Shown here piece after piece: positions 52,322-64,000 of a stretch of 64,000 bases of DNA. Each line of letters begins with the position of its first letter. The stretch's first letter is position 1. Position numbers and translations under genes: made by a program. Source of the stretch: Acidobacteriota bacterium (GTDB lineage: Bacteria; Acidobacteriota; Blastocatellia; RBC074); assembly GCA_016715865.1 (NCBI GenBank), contig JADJXM010000001.1, positions 248,001-312,000 on the forward strand. Reading direction: 5' to 3'. The notes under the pieces are model-generated. The model saw only the letters and a program-made list of their open reading frames with translations, was not told the origin of the DNA and made no database searches.

Positions 52322-52521
52322 AATGTTTCTCCTGGATAGTAATCGGAATGCATTTCGTGATCCGCCAAAGATGCCATACGCGGGAACGAGACATCAAGCG
52401 TGCATCTGTGCTAAATTCCACGTCTGCAATTCAATCTGTCTGGTTTCAAGTTTTGCGAAATTTCGTCAGCCAGCATGGGCGGGCGATCACGCTCCATCCA
52501 TTTCCACAATACGGAGGGTTT

Positions 52522-54588
<2,067 letters not shown>

Positions 54589-54589
54589 T

Positions 54590-55511
<922 letters not shown>

Positions 55512-55522
55512 ATTTTACTCAC

Positions 55523-56693
<1,171 letters not shown>

Positions 56694-56695
<2 letters not shown>

Positions 56696-56724
56696 GTAAA
56701 AGTAAAAAGTAAAAAGTTGAAAGT
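56694..56724 (+). repeat. Degenerate heptad repeat after the CoA-transferase stop
   Basis: GTAAAAG/GTAAAAA/GTTGAAA units start at the TGA stop. It is a diverged version of the GTAGAAA arrays seen at other gene ends. Confidence 0.6.
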
Positions 56725-56792
56725 CGGATGCAGTGGCAGGAGGGTCAGCCTAAGCGCTCGGTCGCTCATTCGTCTTGAAAAAGGAATAAATA

Positions 56793-57815
56793 ATGAAGGC
56801 TGCTGTTTTACATGAATTCGCTCAGCCATTGAGCGTTGAAGAAATGCCGACACCCGAGCCGGGGCAGGGAGAAGTGCTGATCAAAGTCGCGGCGTGCGGC
56901 ATTTGTCATTCGGATCTGCATCTGGCGCAGGGTGAATGGGACTTGCTCAAGCCGATCACAAAAACTCCGCTTGTGCTCGGGCATGAGGTGACGGGGACGA
57001 TCGCCGCACTGGGTGAAGGCGTTACCGAATTTAAACCCGGTGATCGCGTCGGAGTGCCGTGGCTGCATTACACCTGCGGAGAGTGTGAATACTGTCTGGC
57101 AGGGCGTGAGACGCTGTGCGCGAAACAGCAGATCACCGGATGCACAGTCGATGGCGGTTACGCTGAATTTCTGACGGCTAAAGCCTCGCATACCGTCAGA
57201 CTACCGGAAAATCTGGGATTTGAAGAGGCCGCTCCGCTGCTTTGCGCGGGGCTGACGGTATACACTGCAATGAAAAACTCCGGGATTCAGCCGGGGCAGA
57301 CGATAGCAATCTTCGGCGTCGGCGGGCTCGGACATCTGGCGGTTCAACTGGCAGTCGATCTGGGGGCGAATGTGATTGCGGTAGACGTCGCTGACGACAA
57401 ACTGGTGCTGGCGAAGGAACTGGGTGCAGCGAACACGGTCAATGCCTCTGCGCCTCAGGCTTACAAGGAGATCAAGAAGCTCACCGGTGGGGGGGCTCAC
57501 GTCGTCATGGTGACGAGCGGATCACGCGCGGCATACGAGATGGCCCTCAGATCCCTGCGTCGGGGCGGCACCTTGTCGATCGTCGGGATGGCGCCAGAGG
57601 CGGTCCCGCTTTCGACAGTCGCCATGGTCTCAGGCGAATATCGAATCGTCGCCTCGGCAGTCGGCACTCGCCGGGACCTGCGCGCTCTGCTCGACCTGGC
57701 TTCGCAAGGAAAAGTTCATTGCCGGATAAAAACATGCGGGATTCAGGACATCAACACCGTCTTGGAAGATATGAAGCTTGGCCGCCTTGTGGGCCGTGTC
57801 GTCATGAAGATCTGA
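56793..57815 (+). CDS. adhP: Zinc-dependent alcohol dehydrogenase
   Basis: This 340-residue MDR alcohol dehydrogenase has the catalytic zinc Cys in AACGICHSDLH and the His-Glu pair in LVLGHEVTGTI. The structural zinc Cys cluster is CGECEYCLAGRETLC, and the NAD(P) motif IAIFGVGGLGHLAVQLAVDL follows. Size and motif order match AdhP/AdhA-type ethanol-active enzymes. AAGGA lies 8 nt before the ATG. It probably oxidises or reduces short-chain alcohols and aldehydes in the cytoplasm. It converges with the xylulokinase gene 7 bp away. Confidence 0.92.
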   Translation: MKAAVLHEFAQPLSVEEMPTPEPGQGEVLIKVAACGICHSDLHLAQGEWDLLKPITKTPLVLGHEVTGTIAALGEGVTEFKPGDRVGVPWLHYTCGECEYCLAGRETLCAKQQITGCTVDGGYAEFLTAKASHTVRLPENLGFEEAAPLLCAGLTVYTAMKNSGIQPGQTIAIFGVGGLGHLAVQLAVDLGANVIAVDVADDKLVLAKELGAANTVNASAPQAYKEIKKLTGGGAHVVMVTSGSRAAYEMALRSLRRGGTLSIVGMAPEAVPLSTVAMVSGEYRIVASAVGTRRDLRALLDLASQGKVHCRIKTCGIQDINTVLEDMKLGRLVGRVVMKI

Positions 57816-57822
57816 TCCTCGC

Positions 57823-59349
57823 TCACTGAGCAATCAGATTGCGGTGCATCGAGAATGCATTTGCCAGATCGCGGACGATCCCGTCATGCAACGATTGCAT
57901 TTTTTTGTAGGTCTCCACACGATCGGCATCGGGTCTGGCGCGAGTAGTCTCATCGATCGAGATGAATTTGTCGCACAATGATTCGATTGAATCCCCGTTC
58001 CCGTTTTGATGGTTCCATGCCCAGACCGCCTGGATGGCCGCGCCCGAGGCTGCGCCTTCTTCGTTCTCCACGCAAACGACATCTGCATTGAAAACATCGG
58101 CCATGATCTGTCGCCAGGCTGCGCTTCTGGACCCTCCGCCGGTGGCTCTGATTTCACGCGGTACGATTCCGAGTTCGCGCAACCGGTTCAAGCCATAATT
58201 CAGGCCGAGCGTGGTCCCCTCCATCGCAGCGCGCGCAAAATGTGGAATCGAATATGTCTTGTGCCGAAGTCCGAAATAGACGCCTGTTCCATCAGGGACA
58301 TTCGGGGTCCGTTCGCCTTCGAAGAAGGGAATCAGCAAGAGGCCGTCATTGCCGGCCGGAACTGACGCTGCCGCAGTTGAAAGATGATCGTGAGAAAGAT
58401 TGAACCGCTCACGGACCATCTCGGTCGCGACAGTCACATTCATTGTACAGACCAGCGGGAGCCAGCGACCGGTTGAATCACAAAATGCTGCGACTTCACC
58501 TCGTGGGTCAATGACAGGCTTTTCGGCGCAGGCATAAATTGTTCCTGAAGTGCCGAGGCTGACCGTGACCACGCCCTCACGGACGTTTCCCGTACCGATT
58601 GCGCCCATCATATTGTCTCCGCCCCCGGAGCTTACGATGACGCTATCATTAAGGCCCAGTTCGGCGGCCAGGTCCGGACGCAGCGTGCCGGCTATCTCGT
58701 GTGAGTTGATGAGCGGAGGCAGCATCCGATTCAAACGAGGATCGATTGCTTCGATAGCGACGTTCGACCATGCACGATTCCTGACATCGAGAAGCGCAGT
58801 CCCCGAAGCGTCACCGCATTCCATGGTCTTCCTCCCGGTCAGCCAGAAGTTGATGTAATCGTGCGGCAGCAGGATCCAGCGGAGACGTGCATAATTAACC
58901 GGCTCGTGATTCTTCATCCACAGAATTTTAGATGCAGTGAACCCGGCGGGGATGCCGTTGCCAACACTCTCGATAGTCTTCTTCAGTCCGCCTAGAGCCT
59001 CGATGATCTGATCGCATTCCGGACTGGTAGCCGTGTCGCACCAGAGCTTGGCGGCGCGAACCACCTGATCATGCTCGTCCAGTGCGACAAAGCCGTGCTG
59101 CTGTCCCGAGACGCCGATGCCGCGAACCTGGTTGCGATTAATGCCCGATCTGTTCAGCGCCTCGGCGATCGTTTGACCTGCGGCCGTAATCCATTCGGAT
59201 GGATCCTGCTCCTTGTGACCTGCCGGAAGTCCTTCGATCAGATCGTAGGCGCGTGTTGCGGATGCCAGTACTTCACCGCTCACTCCGTCCATGACGATCG
59301 CCTTCGTGCTTTGAGTACCGCTGTCTATGCCGATGAAATAGTCGCTCAT
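57823..59349 (-). CDS. xylB: Xylulokinase (FGGY family)
   Basis: This 508-residue kinase phosphorylates D-xylulose to xylulose-5-phosphate. FGGY-fold motifs are IGIDSGTQSTKAIVMDG (phosphate loop 1), GVSGQQHGFVALDEHDQV, LLPHDYINFWLTGRKTME and SSGGGDNMMGAIGTGNVREG. The C-terminal GGGSRSAAWRQIMADVFN is the usual ATP-site segment. The DYIN motif and length favour XylB over glycerol or ribulose kinases. It is the last gene of the minus-strand sugar operon, 17 bp after the FAH-family gene, so a pentose or pentitol is the likely substrate of the transporter. Confidence 0.92.
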   Translation of the reverse strand: MSDYFIGIDSGTQSTKAIVMDGVSGEVLASATRAYDLIEGLPAGHKEQDPSEWITAAGQTIAEALNRSGINRNQVRGIGVSGQQHGFVALDEHDQVVRAAKLWCDTATSPECDQIIEALGGLKKTIESVGNGIPAGFTASKILWMKNHEPVNYARLRWILLPHDYINFWLTGRKTMECGDASGTALLDVRNRAWSNVAIEAIDPRLNRMLPPLINSHEIAGTLRPDLAAELGLNDSVIVSSGGGDNMMGAIGTGNVREGVVTVSLGTSGTIYACAEKPVIDPRGEVAAFCDSTGRWLPLVCTMNVTVATEMVRERFNLSHDHLSTAAASVPAGNDGLLLIPFFEGERTPNVPDGTGVYFGLRHKTYSIPHFARAAMEGTTLGLNYGLNRLRELGIVPREIRATGGGSRSAAWRQIMADVFNADVVCVENEEGAASGAAIQAVWAWNHQNGNGDSIESLCDKFISIDETTRARPDADRVETYKKMQSLHDGIVRDLANAFSMHRNLIAQ

Positions 59350-59366
59350 GGTAATCCAGTTGTTGC

Positions 59367-60206
59367 TCAGCCTTTGACGAAGCTGTTCTTCAAGCTCCCG
59401 ACCGATTCGATGACGACCTCGAAGACATCGCCATCCTGCAGCAGGCGAGGCGGTTTGCGAAAGACGCCGACGCCTTCAGGCGTGCCGGTAGCAATTATGT
59501 CTCCGGGTTCGAGTGTGATCGCCTGCGATATGTAATGAATCAGATAGGCGACATTGAAGATCATTAATTTCGTGTTCGACGACTGCATCACCTCGCCATT
59601 CAGAATGCCTTCGATCTTTAGATTCTGAGGGTCGGGGATTTCGTCACTGGTCGTTATGAACGGGCCGGTGGGAGCGAAACCATCCAGGCCCTTGCCTCGC
59701 ACCCATTGACCGTCACCGAACTGAAGATCGCGCGCACTGACGTCGTTCAGACAGGCATAGCCGAAGACGTAATCGAGCGCCTCAGCCTCGTTCACCTTGC
59801 TCGCCCTTTTGCCGATGACGACGGCAAGCTCGGCTTCGAAATCGATCTGCTCGCTGATTGCATGCAGAGTGACAGGTCTGTTATGGGCATTCAACGAATT
59901 CGGCAGCTTGGTGAAGATCAGCGGAGAGGCAGGAGGTTCCGATCCGCCTTCGATTGCGTGATCCTGATAATTGCGTCCGATGGCTATGATCTTTGTCGGA
60001 TAAACAGGAGGCAGATACTCAACTGCATCGAGCGCGTAAGCCATCTTCGCGGTGCATTTTTCGATCTCGGCCAGCGCCGGTGTTCCGCCGTTGATCAGGC
60101 TTATCATGTCCGGAGCGATGCCGGTGACATCAATCAGTGTTTCACGCTTGAGTGCCCCTAGTCTTAGCCCGGAGGAGGTTTTGGTGCGAAATTGTGCAAT
60201 TTTCAT
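59367..60206 (-). CDS. Fumarylacetoacetate hydrolase-family protein
   Basis: This 279-residue FAH-fold protein acts on beta-diketo or 2-keto acids. YPTKIIAIGRNYQDHA is the typical start of the catalytic domain, and the metal ligands lie in QIDFEAELAVVIGKRASKV (the ExE type) and the later Asp of YACLNDVSARDLQFGDGQ. GDIIATGTPEGVGVFRKP is the family C-terminal signature. In sugar operons such proteins can act as keto-acid hydratases or cleavage enzymes of a non-phosphorylated route. Coexistence with xylulokinase makes its role here unclear. It is transcribed with the ABC transporter. Confidence 0.88.
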   Translation of the reverse strand: MKIAQFRTKTSSGLRLGALKRETLIDVTGIAPDMISLINGGTPALAEIEKCTAKMAYALDAVEYLPPVYPTKIIAIGRNYQDHAIEGGSEPPASPLIFTKLPNSLNAHNRPVTLHAISEQIDFEAELAVVIGKRASKVNEAEALDYVFGYACLNDVSARDLQFGDGQWVRGKGLDGFAPTGPFITTSDEIPDPQNLKIEGILNGEVMQSSNTKLMIFNVAYLIHYISQAITLEPGDIIATGTPEGVGVFRKPPRLLQDGDVFEVVIESVGSLKNSFVKG

Positions 60207-60210
60207 TGTA

Positions 60211-60350
60211 GTAGTTTCCAGTAAAAGAAATAGTTTCCAGTTTCCAGTGGGAGTAGTTTCCAGTAAGAGAAGTTTCCAGTTTCCAGTTAAGAATCTTTCG
60301 CGGTTTTGAGGGAATGCACTGGAAACTGGAAACTTCTCTTACTGGAAACT
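60211..60350. repeat. TTTCCAG heptad region with a 33-bp perfect inverted repeat
   Basis: Scattered TTTCCAG heptads start 5 bp past the FAH-family start codon end at 60206. The arm 60255-60287 is perfectly inverted at 60318-60350 (33 bp, 30-nt loop). The right arm begins 4 bp from the permease stop (60355). It occupies most of the 148-bp gap inside the sugar operon. Confidence 0.9.
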
Positions 60351-60354
60351 CTTC

Positions 60355-61320
60355 CTAGCTTTCTGATGTCTCCATGCGACGACGCTGGAATTCATCGAAC
60401 GTGACGGCCAGGACGATGACCGCTCCGATGACGATCTTCTGTATGAATGGTGAGATCTGGAGCAGGTTCCCGCCGTTGGCAAGCACGCCCATGATGAGCG
60501 ATCCGATAATTGTTCCGACTACTGTCCCCTGGCCTCCGCTGAGGCTTCCACCGCCGATGACGACAGCTGCGATGACGTTCAGTTCGTAACCCTCACCCGC
60601 GTTCGGCTGGCCGGTCACCGTTCTCGAAGTTTCGATTGCTCCGGCCAGTCCGCTCAAACCGCCGAGGATCGCGTAATAGACGATCTGAAAAGTCGAAACG
60701 CGAATTCCTGCATAGCGAGCGGCTTCAATGTTACTGCCCATGGCGTAGCAATAACGACCCAGCTTCGTACTGCTCAGAACGAAATGCACAATCAGGGCGA
60801 ACGCGATGACGATGAAGAGCGGAAGCGGAAAGAGGCCGAAGACCGTCTTTTCGGCCAGATAGCCGGCTCCGGAGGGCAGACCGACCACGGCATTGCCGTC
60901 GGAAATATAGAGCCCCAGTCCGCGATATATTCCCATTGCGCCCAATGTGACGATGAATGGTGGGATCTTCAGTGCTGTGACGGCCATGCCATTGAGCAGC
61001 CCACATGCCGCTCCGACAGCGATGAAGATCAGGATCCCGGCCAGCACGGGCAGGCCAGCGGTCATCGACATGGCGCCCACCACGCCGGCCAGACCGACGA
61101 TCGACCCGACAGACAGGTCGATTCCGCCGGAGACCATGACCATTGTCATGCCCATCGCCATGATCGTGATGACGGCAGTCTGGCGCGCGATAGCCGCAAG
61201 ATTGCCGGCTGTCAGGAATTTCGGGTCCTGCCCGAGAAAGAAGTATTCACCGAGCGGAATCAGCGCGCACAAAGCGATCAGGCTGATGAAGGGAAGAAAA
61301 CGTTTGACCCAGTCCGGCAT
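60355..61320 (-). CDS. RbsC-like sugar ABC transporter permease
   Basis: This 321-residue hydrophobic protein has eight to ten predicted membrane segments. The BPD_transp_2 family motifs include MVSGGIDLSVGSIVGLAGVV and ALLNGM-type loop elements (GAACGLLNGMAVTALKIPPF). LSGLAGAIETSRTVTGQPNA and VVIGGGSLSGGQGTVVGTII follow near the C-terminus. It is the membrane channel of the RbsB/A/C-type importer, placed 28 bp after the ATPase gene. It moves monosaccharides such as ribose or other pentoses. Confidence 0.93.
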   Translation of the reverse strand: MPDWVKRFLPFISLIALCALIPLGEYFFLGQDPKFLTAGNLAAIARQTAVITIMAMGMTMVMVSGGIDLSVGSIVGLAGVVGAMSMTAGLPVLAGILIFIAVGAACGLLNGMAVTALKIPPFIVTLGAMGIYRGLGLYISDGNAVVGLPSGAGYLAEKTVFGLFPLPLFIVIAFALIVHFVLSSTKLGRYCYAMGSNIEAARYAGIRVSTFQIVYYAILGGLSGLAGAIETSRTVTGQPNAGEGYELNVIAAVVIGGGSLSGGQGTVVGTIIGSLIMGVLANGGNLLQISPFIQKIVIGAVIVLAVTFDEFQRRRMETSES

Positions 61321-61348
61321 TCAGGTTGTCCTCGTATTTACCATTCGT

Positions 61349-62854
<1,506 letters not shown>

Positions 62855-62904
62855 CGTCTTGTGTTATCCGGAATTGCGGTGCCCACGCACCGCAGACTGA
62901 TGTC

Positions 62905-62938
62905 CTTTACTTTCTACTTTCTACTTTTTACTTAATTA
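62905..62938 (-). repeat. Heptad repeat at the stop of the sugar-binding protein gene
   Basis: On the minus strand the TAA stop of the rbsB-like gene leads straight into GTAAAAAGTAGAAAGTAGAA. This is the same arrangement as on the plus strand elsewhere, so the repeat follows the direction of the gene. Confidence 0.8.
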
Positions 62939-63890
62939 GTTGCTTCATCTCGGGCGTGTTCATATTCTCTTTCGTCATGAGGCTGACGCCCGTATCGATG
63001 CGTTTGTCGGGCGTCTTGCCATTGAGCTTATCGACCACAGTCCTGACGCCCTCATAACCCATCTTAAAAGGGTTTTGAATGACCAGAGAATCGATCGCAC
63101 CATCTTTGATGTTGTTGACCAGATCAGGTGTCGCATCGAATCCGACCAGAGTAAGCTTGCCAGTCAGATTACCCTGACGGATTGCCGACACTGCGCCGAC
63201 AGTCGACGATTCGTTTGATGCGAAGAGACCGTTGAGATCCGGGTGCGATGTCAGTATGTCCTCGGCCGCCGAGAGAGATTTGGTCGCGCTGGCTTCGCCG
63301 TATAGCCACTGCACGATCTGAATGCCGGGGAATTCTTTTTTGATGGCTTGTTCGAAGCCCTGTTCGCGTTCGTCGGTAGATACCGAGCCTTTCTTGACTC
63401 CGAGAATAGCAACTTTACCCTTGCCGCCGAGCTTTTCACCCATGCGCCGGGCCGCCACAACGCCGCCCTGCCTGTTATCAGTCGAGACGTATGAAAGATA
63501 CTTGTCGGTCGAAATTCCCGAATCGAAGATCGTCACGGGAATGCCTTCACGCTGGGCCCGTTCGACCATCGGAACCAGAGAATCTCCGTGGGATGGCGCC
63601 AGGACGATCGCATCAACACGACGATTGATGGCATCTTCTACGATATTGATCTGGCCGGAAATGTCTGTCTCCTGAGCCGGACCTTTCCAGTCGATCTGGA
63701 CGCCCAGCTCGGCGCCGGCCGCATCGGCGCCTGCTTTTACCGTCTGCCAGAATGAATGCGAGACGCCTTTGGGAATGACCGCAATGACCTTTTGCGATTT
63801 TGTATTAGTCCCACGGTTGCAGGCCGTCAGACCGGCGGTTGCTGTGATCGAGAGGCAAAGTGAGATAACGAGGATAGTTCTTTTCATCAT
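62928..63890 (-). CDS. RbsB-like sugar-binding lipoprotein
   Basis: This is a periplasmic binding protein of about 320 residues with signal ISLCLSITATAGLTAC and lipobox Cys (C24 from the first of two adjacent ATGs). The type I periplasmic-binding fold shows IAVIPKGVSHSFWQTVKAGA, VDAIVLAPSHGDSLVPMVER, YVSTDNRQGGVVAARRMGE and GLFASNESSTVGAVSAIRQG, followed by LVGFDATPDLVNNIKDGA. It captures a monosaccharide for the RbsA/C-type transporter. The start was set at the paired ATGs at 63890/63887, just before the signal peptide; a farther ATG at 63944 is less likely. The stop codon is part of a heptad repeat. Confidence 0.93.
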   Translation of the reverse strand: MMKRTILVISLCLSITATAGLTACNRGTNTKSQKVIAVIPKGVSHSFWQTVKAGADAAGAELGVQIDWKGPAQETDISGQINIVEDAINRRVDAIVLAPSHGDSLVPMVERAQREGIPVTIFDSGISTDKYLSYVSTDNRQGGVVAARRMGEKLGGKGKVAILGVKKGSVSTDEREQGFEQAIKKEFPGIQIVQWLYGEASATKSLSAAEDILTSHPDLNGLFASNESSTVGAVSAIRQGNLTGKLTLVGFDATPDLVNNIKDGAIDSLVIQNPFKMGYEGVRTVVDKLNGKTPDKRIDTGVSLMTKENMNTPEMKQLIK

Positions 63891-63917
63891 ATCTGTTCGG
63901 AAATGTTGATGGATAAT

Positions 63918-63942
63918 GAGGCCAGGAGAGATTTCCGGCCTC
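63918..63942. other. Intercistronic hairpin before the sugar-binding protein gene
   Basis: GAGGCC (63918-63923) and GGCCTC (63937-63942) can pair around a 13-nt loop, between the upstream gene's stop and the rbsB-like start. No T-run follows. It may stabilise the binding-protein mRNA segment, as in many sugar operons. Confidence 0.35.
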
Positions 63943-64000
63943 ACTGTTCAAGCACGAGAACTCCTTTGATGTAACCTTTTTCAAACCTGTCAGCCGAGAA
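63941..64000 (-). CDS. C-terminal end of an upstream gene in the sugar operon (cut by window)
   Basis: The minus strand from 64000 reads FSADRFEKGYIKGVLVLEQ and then a TGA at 63941-63943, with no interruption. This is 19 residues of a C-terminus, too short to assign. Its place 50 bp before the rbsB-like start suggests the first gene of the same operon. A zinc-type polyol or alcohol dehydrogenase would fit the xylulokinase, but that is only a guess. Confidence 0.55.
   Translation of the reverse strand, partial: FSADRFEKGYIKGVLVLEQ

Overview
The window reads as chromosomal DNA of a Gram-negative, probably aerobic heterotroph. It has a secretin, a TonB-dependent receptor, an MtrB-like outer-membrane barrel, lipoproteins and many exported peptidases. 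The mix of a carboxypeptidase-regulatory/TonB receptor, exported S9, M14 and M24 peptidases, a secretin with a cohesin-like tail and amidohydrolases recalls Acidobacteriota, perhaps Blastocatellia. That placement is from family knowledge and was not tested. I see no rRNA, tRNA, CRISPR array, transposase or integrase.

Layout. 1-6.2 kb: a type II secretion/type IV pilus block (PilB/GspE-like ATPase, secretin, two pseudopilins, PilM-like protein), then a c-type cytochrome. 7-15.8 kb: metabolic genes (mtnA, a NYN-domain protein, an amidohydrolase, the asd-lysC-thrC aspartate pathway run, a YtcJ-like amidohydrolase). asd carries a one-base frameshift after codon 25. 15.8-19.1 kb: an island with different codon choice. 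It holds a sigma-54 activator whose GAF domain carries four cysteines, a divergent AhpD-like gene with a good -24/-12 promoter and three evenly spaced palindromic sites between them, a broken DsrE-like gene and a flavin split-barrel protein. 19.6-23.7 kb: decaheme cytochrome, cysteine-free outer-membrane barrel and multiheme cytochrome, a porin-cytochrome electron conduit. 24-30.1 kb: an exported protein of unknown function, a phytoene-dehydrogenase-like oxidoreductase, then a DUF350 membrane protein, an exported methyltransferase and a glutathionylspermidine-synthase-like ATP-grasp enzyme.

30.2-47.9 kb: TonB receptor, M14 peptidase, the tesA/ybbA/ybbP arrangement, M24 peptidase, thioredoxin-TPR protein, serine hydrolase, DinB protein, ceramidase-like protein and MBL hydrolase. 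47.9-51.2 kb: an OsmC/FMO/FAD oxidoreductase operon on the minus strand. 51.4-57.8 kb: HIBADH-family dehydrogenase, S9 peptidase, PIG-L deacetylase, CoA transferase, zinc alcohol dehydrogenase. 57.8-64 kb: a minus-strand sugar operon (RbsB/A/C-like transporter, FAH-family protein, xylulokinase), with the tail of one more gene at the window edge.

Two kinds of non-coding sequence recur. One is heptanucleotide repeats (GTAGAAA-type and TTTCCAG-type) that start at or just after stop codons and often have an inverted partner. The other is long near-perfect inverted repeats of 19-38 bp placed after genes. Some supply the last codons and the stop of the upstream gene.
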